A stretch of 64,000 bases of DNA from Maribacter vaceletii. Lineage in GTDB: Bacteria > Bacteroidota > Bacteroidia > Flavobacteriales > Flavobacteriaceae. The notes beneath the pieces were generated by a model, which saw nothing but the letters and a program-made list of their open reading frames with translations, was not told the DNA's origin and ran no database searches. Numbering within the stretch: position 1 is the first letter of the stretch; every line of letters begins with the position of its first letter. The DNA lies in the NCBI RefSeq assembly GCF_003634105.1, contig NZ_RBIQ01000012.1, positions 92,671 to 156,670 of the forward strand. The letters run 5' to 3'. A program made the translations under genes and the position numbers. Shown here piece by piece: positions 10,607-19,052 of the stretch.

Positions 10607-10987
10607 TTATTTTACAGCAATCATAGATATTTCTACGTTTACAAATTTAGGTAAGTTAGCAACCTCTACGGTTTCTCTAGCTGGTGCTGTTTCTGGATTA
10701 AAATAAGTGCCATATACTTCATTTACATCTGTAAATTGATTCATATCACTAAGAAAAATTGAAGACTTTACTACGTGCTCAAAAGTCATATCTGCTTCTT
10801 CCAGAATTGCTTTTAAGTTTTCCATAGATTGCTTAGTTTCTTCTTTTATATTACCCTCTACTAGTTTTCCTGTAGAAGCATTTATTGGTATCTGCCCAGA
10901 TATATATAAGGTGTTTCCGCTTAATATTGCTTGGTTATATGGTCCTATAGGGGCAGGGGCTTTAGTAGTTGTTATTATTTTTTTCAT
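10607..10987 (-). CDS. ridA: RidA family protein (reactive intermediate/imine deaminase)
   Basis: 126 aa, typical length. RidA hydrolyses reactive enamine/imine intermediates such as 2-aminoacrylate produced by PLP enzymes. Motifs are APIGPYNQAI near the N-terminus, LYISGQIPI, the central DMTFEHVVKSSIFL and the substrate-binding arginine in PARETVEVANLP. It starts 19 nt after the stop of the lptD-like gene and is probably co-transcribed with it. Confidence 0.95.
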   Translation of the reverse strand: MKKIITTTKAPAPIGPYNQAILSGNTLYISGQIPINASTGKLVEGNIKEETKQSMENLKAILEEADMTFEHVVKSSIFLSDMNQFTDVNEVYGTYFNPETAPARETVEVANLPKFVNVEISMIAVK

Positions 10988-11006
10988 AATAAATGTTATT
11001 AAGTAA

Positions 11007-13766
11007 TTACCTAACTCGTTGACTTCTGTTTTCCCATTTAAGGTCTTTAAGAATAGAACTTTTTATACCAATAAAGAAATACCATCTCTTATACTGGCCA
11101 AATGGAGTCCAGTTAAAACGTAAAGTAAAACTTTTTAAATCTCTTTCGAATCGTAATTGTGTAAGTGTAAATCCATTATTTTTAAAATCGTAACCAGAAG
11201 ACCCTCCAACTTTCCATCTTGGGGATAATTCTATATCTCCAGAGAACATTAACGAATGACTGCTAAATTCATTTTGTCTTGCTGTATTGGCGTAATTGGC
11301 AGAGTAAGCCAAACGAAAGTTCCATGGTATTTTTGTTCCAAAAATAGGGTTGTCAACATCATCGCCATCTCTTTTGTCATCCTCATCTTCACGGTATCTA
11401 TCATCATTAAAATCATCCCCTTTTCCAAAAAGGTCATCTGTTCTACCACCACTAGATGCTACATAATCAAAAGGGTCTGGTTCATCTTCTTCCTCTTCAT
11501 CTTCTTTCTTTCCAAATGTTTTACTATCAATAGAGTAAGATACATTTACATTAGCCCTTGTTAAACGTAATAAGCTACCGCCATTATCTATATTAAAGGT
11601 GTTAAAACGTTTTCCGGTGTTATCAATAGCATAAGGGTCAAGACCTGCAGAAAAGTTAATAGACATTTTGTTGTCTAGTATATTAGTTCCTCCATTAACA
11701 CTTAGAGGGTTTAATCTTAAGGAATCTGATTCAAAATTATATCCTGTTGATATATTAAAATTACTTAGAATTGGTACTTTCTTAGCTTCGGTTGCAGTAG
11801 AATCTTTATCGGTTACTTTTGCTTCTAAGGTATTTGCTAAAGAAAAACTTAAGTTATTAGATTGCCCTAAGCTAGGACGACCAAATTGAGAATTTTCAAA
11901 TCTTGTAAACTGTACTGCACCATCTGGGCCAATATATTCATCATAAAATTGCTCAAAAGAAGGGGCGTAGCCATAACTTAAAGATGGTCGCATAACATGG
12001 CGTATAGCTTGTATTTTTTTATCTTCTCCAAAATTAAAAGTTCCATAAAGCGTGGTTCCTATACTGGCACTTAAACTGTATTTGTTAAAGCGGTCAAAAC
12101 CACTAATAGTGTCTGTTACTACCACTTCATTTTCAAAATCGTAACTCTTATCTAATGTTTTAAGAGCCCAAACATCTTCATATCTACCGCCAAGACTTAC
12201 ACTAAAAAATTTTGCAACTTTAAAGTTTGTGCTAATTGGGATAGAATGTTGTGCTCCAACCTTAGCATTGTCAAACATTTCACTTTTAAAAAAACCTTCA
12301 TCATCTGTAACAATTGTATTTCTTGCGTTAAGGTTGTACTGAAAGTTTATATTTTGAATAATCCCTTTTTTTATACCATCTCTTTTTGCAAAAGGGAATA
12401 TACGTTCCATACTTGCTTGTAAGGTTGGCAATGTCATATTAATAACATCTGTGTTTGTGTTTTGACTATGTGTGGCCGATAAACTCATGTTTACAGAAGG
12501 GTATGCTGGGAAAGTTTTAGAATAGGATATAGAGGACGATAAGTTATTATTTTGTGTATTTGGTAAGTTTTGTTGTTGTAAAGATTCTCTATAATAACGA
12601 CTACTACCGAGGTTTACAGAGGCAGAAAACCTAGAATTTGGGCTAGATTTTGTGTCTTGAGAATGTGAAATTTGGATGTTATAATTCCGATTTACTCTGT
12701 AATCATCAAACCCTTTTTGACTAGTTACTTGGTTTTCATACCTAATATTTACATTACCACGGTATTTGTACCTTTTAGCGTAAACAGATTGGGTTCTTAT
12801 ACCATAACTTCCATTGGTGTAAAAACTACCGTTAAAAGTAATGTCTGCTACTTCTCCTATTGGAACATAATACCCTAAATCTTGTAAAAAATAACCAGTG
12901 TTTGGGTCGCTACCAAAAGTAGGCATCATAATACCTGCGGATCGTCCTACTGTTAATGGAAAGTAGGCAAAAGGCAGCGCAATAGGGGTAGGAACATCAG
13001 CAATATATAAATTACTAAAACCTGCTATTACTTTTTTCTTTGGTACAAATTTGGCTTTTCTTATGCGAATATAGTAATCAGGATTTATGGTATCTGCAGA
13101 AGTGGTTAGTTTTCCTTCGCTTAGAAAATAAACCGAATCGTTTTCTTTTTTTGTAATGTTAGCATAAACTTTCATGGCATCACTGCCTAATGAACCAGCA
13201 GCGGCTTGTTGTTCTGTTCTAGAATTCCAAATTAGTGCTTTTTGAGTGTCAAAATTAAACCGAATAGAGTCCGGAACCACTTCATTAGTCCCTTGTTTAA
13301 AAAATGGAGTTTGGGTGTAGTTTCCTAAAGAATCTTTTAAGCGGCCAGCGTATACTTCATTTTTTATATAATCCATTATTATTACACCAGCTTTAAGTTC
13401 TGTGTCTTGGTAATAAATTTCCGCTTCGTTATATAAATATATTTTTTGGTCTTTTTGGCTAAGTTTTACATAGTCCTTTGCTTTGTAAGTTATCTTATCT
13501 AACAAAAGAGCAGGCTTTTTATTTAGGCTGTCTTGTAAAATAGAGTCTCGTTCAATACTATCTCTTTCAACTGGTATTGGAAAGAGTGGTGCAATAATAG
13601 AATCTGCTTCAGCTTTAATAGGTAAAGTGATGATTTTGTCCTCTTGCGCATGCAAAGAAACTAGGCTTGCAACTAGCAAGAAAAAGAAAAGTAAATAATG
13701 TTTATTTGATTGCAAGGCTATATATCCTATTTTTGTAAAAGGTTTGGCTCGACTTTTGGAGTTCAA
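11007..13766 (-). CDS. lptD: LptD-like outer-membrane LPS assembly protein
   Basis: Up to 919 aa. A signal sequence (hydrophobic run ending SLHAQ) is followed by an OstA/LptA-like periplasmic domain (KITYKAKDYVKLSQKDQKIY onward) and a long C-terminal beta-barrel with alternating hydrophobic strands and a terminal FNWTPFGQYKRWYF-type strand. This is the flavobacterial form of LptD, which inserts lipopolysaccharide into the outer leaflet. An acidic insert (EEDEPD... DDRYREDEDD, about residues 740-790) sits in a barrel loop. No ATG precedes the signal sequence: the longest frame starts with TTG at 13766, while TTG at 13715 would give a compact signal peptide and fits the promoter-like TATGTTTG at 13764-13771 better. 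Confidence 0.87.
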   Translation of the reverse strand: MNSKSRAKPFTKIGYIALQSNKHYLLFFFLLVASLVSLHAQEDKIITLPIKAEADSIIAPLFPIPVERDSIERDSILQDSLNKKPALLLDKITYKAKDYVKLSQKDQKIYLYNEAEIYYQDTELKAGVIIMDYIKNEVYAGRLKDSLGNYTQTPFFKQGTNEVVPDSIRFNFDTQKALIWNSRTEQQAAAGSLGSDAMKVYANITKKENDSVYFLSEGKLTTSADTINPDYYIRIRKAKFVPKKKVIAGFSNLYIADVPTPIALPFAYFPLTVGRSAGIMMPTFGSDPNTGYFLQDLGYYVPIGEVADITFNGSFYTNGSYGIRTQSVYAKRYKYRGNVNIRYENQVTSQKGFDDYRVNRNYNIQISHSQDTKSSPNSRFSASVNLGSSRYYRESLQQQNLPNTQNNNLSSSISYSKTFPAYPSVNMSLSATHSQNTNTDVINMTLPTLQASMERIFPFAKRDGIKKGIIQNINFQYNLNARNTIVTDDEGFFKSEMFDNAKVGAQHSIPISTNFKVAKFFSVSLGGRYEDVWALKTLDKSYDFENEVVVTDTISGFDRFNKYSLSASIGTTLYGTFNFGEDKKIQAIRHVMRPSLSYGYAPSFEQFYDEYIGPDGAVQFTRFENSQFGRPSLGQSNNLSFSLANTLEAKVTDKDSTATEAKKVPILSNFNISTGYNFESDSLRLNPLSVNGGTNILDNKMSINFSAGLDPYAIDNTGKRFNTFNIDNGGSLLRLTRANVNVSYSIDSKTFGKKEDEEEEDEPDPFDYVASSGGRTDDLFGKGDDFNDDRYREDEDDKRDGDDVDNPIFGTKIPWNFRLAYSANYANTARQNEFSSHSLMFSGDIELSPRWKVGGSSGYDFKNNGFTLTQLRFERDLKSFTLRFNWTPFGQYKRWYFFIGIKSSILKDLKWENRSQRVR

Positions 13767-13771
13767 ACATA
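13764..13771 (-). promoter_or_regulatory. Candidate -7 element (TATGTTTG) for the lptD-like gene
   Basis: Minus strand TATGTTTG, an exact TAnnTTTG match. It overlaps the longest possible start (TTG 13766). If real, transcription starts inside that frame and the true start is the TTG at 13715. No -33 box is evident. Confidence 0.3.
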
Positions 13772-13847
13772 CATATATTTTTTGTTCCTTTTGTATGGTA
13801 TTACAATAAATTTAACCTTATTAGGAACTATTAATTAGAATACAAAT

Positions 13848-15203
13848 ATGAAATTTAAATTATTTTTTCTTTTACCAATAGCTTTTCTGTGCTTTTCTTT
13901 TTCTTCTTATGCCTTATTTACTGAGGTTTTACAAGAGGAAGACCCATTTGTAATAGTTTTAGATGCGGGGCATGGTGGGCATGATCCTGGGAATTTAGGA
14001 AATGGATATTTAGAGAAAAATATTGCATTAAATATTGTTTTAAAGGTAGGAGCTATTTTAGAGCAGAATAAAGATATTAAAGTAATATACACTAGAAAAG
14101 ATGATACTTTTATAGATTTATTTGTTCGTGGAGAGATAGCTAATAAAGCGAATGCGGACCTCTTTGTATCCGTACACTGTGATTCTCATACTTCTGATGC
14201 ACATGGTGCAGGAACTTTTGTTTTAGGGCTACATGCTAACAAACAAAACTTTGAAATAGCTAAAAAGGAAAACTCCGTAATATATTTAGAAGATAATTAC
14301 GAGACTAGATATGCTAATTACGATATTAACTCTCCAGAATCTGTAATAGGGTTAACTATAATGCAGGAAGAATTTTTAGACCAGAGTATTGCATTAGCAA
14401 AAATTATGCAAGAAAATTTCTCTGTTAAATTAAAAAGGAACGACCGTAAAGTTAAACAGGCTGGCTTTATAGTGTTGCACCAAACTTTTATGCCAAGTGT
14501 TTTAGTAGAAACAGGTTTTTTAACTAATAAAGAGGAAGGGGCTTACTTAAATTCTAAACAAGGGCAGTCTAAAATAGGTTCGGCAATAGCTTCTGCAATT
14601 ATTAAGTATAAAGAACAAGTGCCATCTAAAACTTCAAAAAATAATGCAATTGGTTCTACACCAATAAAAAATCCTCCTGTTCCTATTGAAAAAGAAAAAG
14701 TAATAGAGGAGCCTAAAAAAGTTGTAGAAAAGGTAGTGCCTAAAGTAGAAAATAAAAAAGAACCTATTGTTGTTAACAAAGAGGAAGTTGCAGAGGTAAA
14801 AGAAAAAGAGATTGTTAAGCCAACAAAAGAAGTTATTAGGTCATCATCTGGAGTAAGAACAAAAGTAGAAGAAAAAGAAATTCCAGAGGTAAAAAAAGAA
14901 ATAGAAACTCCTAAACCAGTAGTAGTTAAAAAGAATTATGATATTATTTTTAAAGTGCAACTACTAGCCAGTGGAAAGAATATAGCTTTAGAAGCAGAAA
15001 ATTTTAATGGATTAAATGATTTATCTAAAGAACCTGTTAAAAGTTTATTTAGATATATGTATGGGAATACAGAATCCTATCAAAAAGTAAAATTATTAAA
15101 GAAAAATGCAGATTTAAAGGGGTACACCAGCTCTTATATTGTAGCCTATAAAGACGGAGTTCGTATTCCTGTAGAAAAAGCACTTGCATACATATCTGAA
15201 TAA
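13848..15203 (+). CDS. N-acetylmuramoyl-L-alanine amidase (Amidase_3) with SPOR-like C-terminus
   Basis: 451 aa with a signal peptide (1-22). It cleaves the MurNAc-L-Ala amide bond in peptidoglycan. The Amidase_3 domain spans about 33-250, with Zn ligands His42 (DAGHGG), Glu56 (LEKNIALN) and His110 (SVHCDSH) and catalytic Glu221 (VETGFLTN). A long Lys/Glu/Val/Pro-rich linker (about 260-365) leads to a C-terminal module of about 80 aa starting YDIIFKVQLLASG, which looks like a SPOR-type glycan-binding domain. It is divergent from the lptD-like gene and 57 nt upstream of the MCE gene, so the cluster is envelope-related. Confidence 0.93.
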   Translation: MKFKLFFLLPIAFLCFSFSSYALFTEVLQEEDPFVIVLDAGHGGHDPGNLGNGYLEKNIALNIVLKVGAILEQNKDIKVIYTRKDDTFIDLFVRGEIANKANADLFVSVHCDSHTSDAHGAGTFVLGLHANKQNFEIAKKENSVIYLEDNYETRYANYDINSPESVIGLTIMQEEFLDQSIALAKIMQENFSVKLKRNDRKVKQAGFIVLHQTFMPSVLVETGFLTNKEEGAYLNSKQGQSKIGSAIASAIIKYKEQVPSKTSKNNAIGSTPIKNPPVPIEKEKVIEEPKKVVEKVVPKVENKKEPIVVNKEEVAEVKEKEIVKPTKEVIRSSSGVRTKVEEKEIPEVKKEIETPKPVVVKKNYDIIFKVQLLASGKNIALEAENFNGLNDLSKEPVKSLFRYMYGNTESYQKVKLLKKNADLKGYTSSYIVAYKDGVRIPVEKALAYISE

Positions 15204-15229
15204 AAATAGCTAACATCAAAAAATATTTT

Positions 15230-15237
15230 TAATTTTG
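15230..15237 (+). promoter_or_regulatory. Candidate -7 element (TAATTTTG) for the MCE gene
   Basis: TAATTTTG matches TAnnTTTG and lies 23 nt before the TTG start at 15261. No -33 TTG at the expected distance. Confidence 0.35.
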
Positions 15238-15260
15238 TTAGGAACCCAAAACACATTTGC

Positions 15261-16223
15261 TTGAAACTATCTAGAGAAATTAAAACAGGAATAATTGTTA
15301 TTGGAGGTATTCTATTATTTATAATGGGATTTAGTTATTTAAAATCTACACCGCTTTTTGATAATAGTAATAAAATGTATGCGATTTATCCTCATGTAGG
15401 GGGTTTACAGCCAGGAACACCGGTCTCTATTAATGGTTTTTCGGTAGGAACAGTAAATGACATTCAATTTAAAGATGGGATGGGTAATTTATTAGTAACA
15501 TTTACGGTTAATAAAGACTTTAGTTTTTCTAGGAATAGTAGGGCAGAACTTTATGATACAGGAATAATAGGAGGTAAAGGGTTACAAATAATTCCAGTTT
15601 TTGATGATGCCCCTATAGCTAAAACAGGAGATACTTTAACAACAGAAACAAGACCAGGTTTAACAGAACTTGCACAGCAAAAATTAACGCCATTATTTAA
15701 AAAGTTTGAATCTGCTGTAACAGATGCAGATTCTGTTTTGTTAAACGTAAATAAAGTTTTAGATAAAAAAACAAAAAAAGATTTACAAACTGCTATCGCT
15801 GGTTTAAGTGATCTTATGGTTAGTTTAAATGGAAGTGCATCTGTCTTAAATAATATTTTAAAAAATAATGAAGGTAAGTTAAATGAATCTTTAACTAACT
15901 TTGAATCTCTCACCTCTAATCTATCAAGTATTACAGACTCTATAAATAATGCTGGTTTAGGAAGAACCCTTTCTAATCTAGAATCTACAGTTGCTAATTT
16001 AGATAAGTTAATGGCAAAAATAGATAGAGGAGATGGTACTTTAGGGAAATTAATGAATAATGAGGAATTGTACACGAACCTCAATAGTGCTTCTAAAGAA
16101 TTAGACTTATTACTGCAAGACTTTAGATTAAATCCAAAACGATATGTAAATGTATCTGTATTTGGAAAAAAACAAAAAGAATACACCGTTCCGGAGGAAG
16201 ACCCTGCGGAAAATATTGAATAA
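15261..16223 (+). CDS. MlaD/MCE family lipid-transport protein
   Basis: 320 aa with one N-terminal transmembrane helix (about 9-27), an MCE domain (about 35-118, YPHVGGLQPGTPVSINGFSV) and a helical C-terminal region. MCE proteins form periplasmic rings or tubes that move phospholipids between membranes, usually with an MlaE permease and MlaF ATPase encoded elsewhere. The start is TTG: it gives the MKLSREIKTGI beginning typical of flavobacterial members, and no in-frame ATG fits. The Fe-S gene follows after 12 nt, pointing to co-transcription. Confidence 0.92.
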   Translation: MKLSREIKTGIIVIGGILLFIMGFSYLKSTPLFDNSNKMYAIYPHVGGLQPGTPVSINGFSVGTVNDIQFKDGMGNLLVTFTVNKDFSFSRNSRAELYDTGIIGGKGLQIIPVFDDAPIAKTGDTLTTETRPGLTELAQQKLTPLFKKFESAVTDADSVLLNVNKVLDKKTKKDLQTAIAGLSDLMVSLNGSASVLNNILKNNEGKLNESLTNFESLTSNLSSITDSINNAGLGRTLSNLESTVANLDKLMAKIDRGDGTLGKLMNNEELYTNLNSASKELDLLLQDFRLNPKRYVNVSVFGKKQKEYTVPEEDPAENIE

Positions 16224-16235
16224 CTAACATTTTTT

Positions 16236-17558
16236 ATGGAATATCTTTCAAATATTTTATTCGCAATCGTTTTAGTTGCGGGAATTGGATTTTTTACTAA
16301 AAACGTATTGCGTCTTTCTAGAAATATAAAACTAGGAAGAGATGTAGACGTAAGTGATAATAAACCCCAACGGTGGAAAAATATGGCCAAAATAGCACTT
16401 GGTCAAACCAAAATGGTGGTAAGGCCTATTGCTGGTTTTCTTCATATTATTGTTTATGTAGGTTTTATAATAATTAATCTTGAAGTTTTAGAAATAATTA
16501 TAGATGGTCTTTTTGGTACGCATAGAGTGTTTGCATCCTTAGGAAGTATATACAATCTATTAATAGGTTCTTTTGAGATTTTAGCAGTATTAGTAATTGT
16601 AGCTGTTGTTATCTTTTGGATTAGAAGAAATATTATTAGAATAAAACGTTTTATAAAGCCTGAAATGAAGGGTTGGCCTAAAAATGATGGAAATATAATA
16701 CTATATATAGAATTGGTTTTAATGACTTTGTTCTTGACTATGAATGCTGCAGACTACCAACTTCAACTATTAGATGCACCACATTATACAAAAGCAGGTG
16801 ATTTTCCTGCAAGTCAGTTTATAGCATCTTTATTTTCAGATATGTCTATTGCATCTCTAATAGTATTAGAGAGAACTACGTGGTGGTTACATATAATTGG
16901 AATTTTATGCTTTTTAAATTATTTATACTACTCTAAGCATTTACATATATTGCTAGCATTTCCTAATACGTATTATGGTAGTATAGAGCCAAAAGGAAAA
17001 TTAAATAATTTGGAAGCTATAACTAAAGAGGTAAAATTAATGATGGATCCAAGTGCTGATCCTTTTGCTGCTCCTGCAGAAGACGCGCCAGTTCCAGAGA
17101 AATTTGGAGCATCTGATGTTAAAGATTTAAATTGGGTACAATTATTAAATGCTTATACCTGTACAGAGTGTGGTAGGTGTACCTCTTCCTGTCCTGCAAA
17201 TTTAACTGGTAAAAAGTTATCTCCTCGTAAAATTATGATGGATACTCGTGATCGTCTAGAAGAAGTGGGTAAAAATATAGATGCAAATAAAGGAGTGTTT
17301 GTAGAGGATGGTAAACAACTTTTAGGAGATTATATAACTAAAGAAGAACTATGGGCATGTACTACTTGCAATGCATGTGTAGAAGAATGTCCAGTAAGTA
17401 TTAGTCCATTGTCAATTATTCAAGACATGCGTCGTTATTTAGTAATGGAACAAAGTGCAGCTCCAGTAGAATTAAATAATATGATGTCTAATATAGAAAA
17501 TAATGGAGCACCTTGGCCATATAACCAAATGGATAGGTTAAATTGGGTAGATGAATAA
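16236..17558 (+). CDS. Membrane (Fe-S)-binding oxidoreductase subunit (HdrC/GlpC-like)
   Basis: 440 aa. The N-terminal half has about five hydrophobic helices (within 1-235) resembling a NarI-type cytochrome b fold. The C-terminal part carries two ferredoxin-like cysteine motifs, CTECGRCTSSCP (about residue 308) and CTTCNACVEECP (about 374), predicted to bind two [4Fe-4S] clusters. With the next gene it forms an HdrCB/GlpC-like electron-transfer pair at the inner membrane. The physiological donor and acceptor cannot be deduced from sequence. Confidence 0.9.
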   Translation: MEYLSNILFAIVLVAGIGFFTKNVLRLSRNIKLGRDVDVSDNKPQRWKNMAKIALGQTKMVVRPIAGFLHIIVYVGFIIINLEVLEIIIDGLFGTHRVFASLGSIYNLLIGSFEILAVLVIVAVVIFWIRRNIIRIKRFIKPEMKGWPKNDGNIILYIELVLMTLFLTMNAADYQLQLLDAPHYTKAGDFPASQFIASLFSDMSIASLIVLERTTWWLHIIGILCFLNYLYYSKHLHILLAFPNTYYGSIEPKGKLNNLEAITKEVKLMMDPSADPFAAPAEDAPVPEKFGASDVKDLNWVQLLNAYTCTECGRCTSSCPANLTGKKLSPRKIMMDTRDRLEEVGKNIDANKGVFVEDGKQLLGDYITKEELWACTTCNACVEECPVSISPLSIIQDMRRYLVMEQSAAPVELNNMMSNIENNGAPWPYNQMDRLNWVDE

Positions 17559-17654
17559 TAAGAGGTAAGGTTCAAATATTAAAAAATATTTTCTTTAAGT
17601 ATATTTAATTATGTGTTAAAGAAAACTGGAGTATTTATATAAAACATTCATTTT

Positions 17655-18449
17655 ATGAGTAATGATAAACTAAGGGTTCCTACAATGGGGCAATGTATGG
17701 CAGAAGGCAAACAACCAGAAGTGTTGTTTTGGGTAGGTTCTGCTGGTAGTTTTGATGATAGAGCAAAGAAGATAACAAGAGCTTTTGTTAAGATTTTAAA
17801 TAAAGCCAATGTAGATTTTGCTGTTTTAGGAACAGAAGAAAGTTGCACTGGTGATGTCGCTAAACGAGCAGGAAATGAGTTTCTTTTTCAAATGCAAGCT
17901 TTAATGAATATTGAAGTTTTAAATGGATATGGAATAAAAAAAATAGTAACCTGTGACCCCCATTCTTATAATTGTTTAAAGAATGAATATCCAGGTTTAG
18001 GAGGTAATTATGAAGTTGTACATCATACCCAGTTTATCCAAGATTTAATCAATTCTGGAAAATTAAATGTAACAGGGAGTCTTTATAAAGGAAAACGCAT
18101 TACATTTCACGACCCATGTTATTTAGGGAGAGCAAATAATGAGTATACTGCGCCAAGAGAAGTTCTTAAAAATACAAACGCAGATATTATTGAAATGAAA
18201 AGGCATAAACAAACAGCATTATGTTGTGGCGCTGGAGGCGCGCAAATGTTTAAAGAGCCAGAAAAAGGAGATAAAGATATTAACGTACTAAGAACAGAAG
18301 ATGCACTTAGTACAAAACCAAACATTATAGCAACAGGCTGTCCTTATTGTATTACTATGATGACAGATGGAGTAAAAAACAAAGAAAAAGAAGATGCAGT
18401 TAAAGTAATGGATATTGCTGAAATAATTGCAACTGCAGAAGAACTATAA
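17655..18449 (+). CDS. Cysteine-rich (CCG-domain) Fe-S oxidoreductase subunit, HdrB-like
   Basis: 264 aa, soluble. It has the paired CCG-type motifs of HdrB/GlpC/LutA proteins: CDPHSYNCLKNEYPGLGG (from about 99), HDPCYLGRANNEY, CCGAGGAQMF (about 190) and ATGCPYC (about 227). Such domains hold a non-cubane [4Fe-4S] cluster or thiol-active site. It follows the membrane Fe-S gene by 96 nt and is its likely partner. Substrate unknown. Confidence 0.9.
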   Translation: MSNDKLRVPTMGQCMAEGKQPEVLFWVGSAGSFDDRAKKITRAFVKILNKANVDFAVLGTEESCTGDVAKRAGNEFLFQMQALMNIEVLNGYGIKKIVTCDPHSYNCLKNEYPGLGGNYEVVHHTQFIQDLINSGKLNVTGSLYKGKRITFHDPCYLGRANNEYTAPREVLKNTNADIIEMKRHKQTALCCGAGGAQMFKEPEKGDKDINVLRTEDALSTKPNIIATGCPYCITMMTDGVKNKEKEDAVKVMDIAEIIATAEEL

Positions 18450-18463
18450 TATTAAAATAAAAA

Positions 18464-18946
18464 ATGCTAGTAGATTTTAAAGAATTACCTAATTCCTCTA
18501 GAGTATGGATTTACCAATGTAGTAGGTCTTTTTCGGAACAAGAATTAGAAGCTATAAATAAAGATTTTAAAACTTTTATTACGGATTGGACAGCACATGG
18601 AAGCGATTTAAAAGCAGGCTTTGAAATTAAGTATAATAGATTTATAGTTCTAGCATTAGACCAATCTTTAAACGCCGCTACAGGTTGCTCTATAGATGCC
18701 TCTGTACATTTTATTATGCAACTAGAGAAAAAGTACGATGTGCTTTTACTAGATAAAATGAATGTATCTTATAAACAAGGAGAATATGTAGCATATAAAC
18801 CTCTTATAGATTTTAAGAAAATGGCAAAAAATAAAGCTGTTTCTTTAAAAACTATAGTGTTTAATAATTTAGTTGCAAATAAAGGAGAGTACCTAGAACA
18901 TTGGGAGGTTCCAGCTTCCGAGAGTTGGCATAGTAGATTTATGTAA
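18464..18946 (+). CDS. Conserved flavobacterial protein, often labelled ABC transporter ATPase
   Basis: 160 aa, soluble, starting 14 nt after the Fe-S subunit. I recognise the family from Flavobacteriia (MLVDFKELPNSSRVWIYQ start, then WTAHGSDLKAGFEI and GCSIDASVHFI). Databases often call it ABC transporter ATPase, but I see no Walker A, Walker B or signature motif here, so that label is not supported. Position suggests co-expression with the Fe-S pair. Function unknown. Confidence 0.85.
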   Translation: MLVDFKELPNSSRVWIYQCSRSFSEQELEAINKDFKTFITDWTAHGSDLKAGFEIKYNRFIVLALDQSLNAATGCSIDASVHFIMQLEKKYDVLLLDKMNVSYKQGEYVAYKPLIDFKKMAKNKAVSLKTIVFNNLVANKGEYLEHWEVPASESWHSRFM

Positions 18947-19052
18947 TATTCTTTTGGTATAGTACTTGCTTTATTATTTAAAATTACTTTATAAAAAGAA
19001 TAAAATGCAATAATGTAAATTCTTTTTAGTTATTTTCATACACGATTTTTAT

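Noticed and set aside
15551..16390. 279-codon minus-strand frame opposite the MCE gene and the start of the Fe-S gene
   Set aside because: It overlaps two well-supported genes, spans their boundary, and its translation (Ser/Leu/Phe/Lys-rich) has no recognisable motif; it is a by-product of the codon use on the other strand.
18464..18946. ABC transporter ATPase function
   Set aside because: No Walker A, Walker B or LSGGQ-like motif in the 160 residues.
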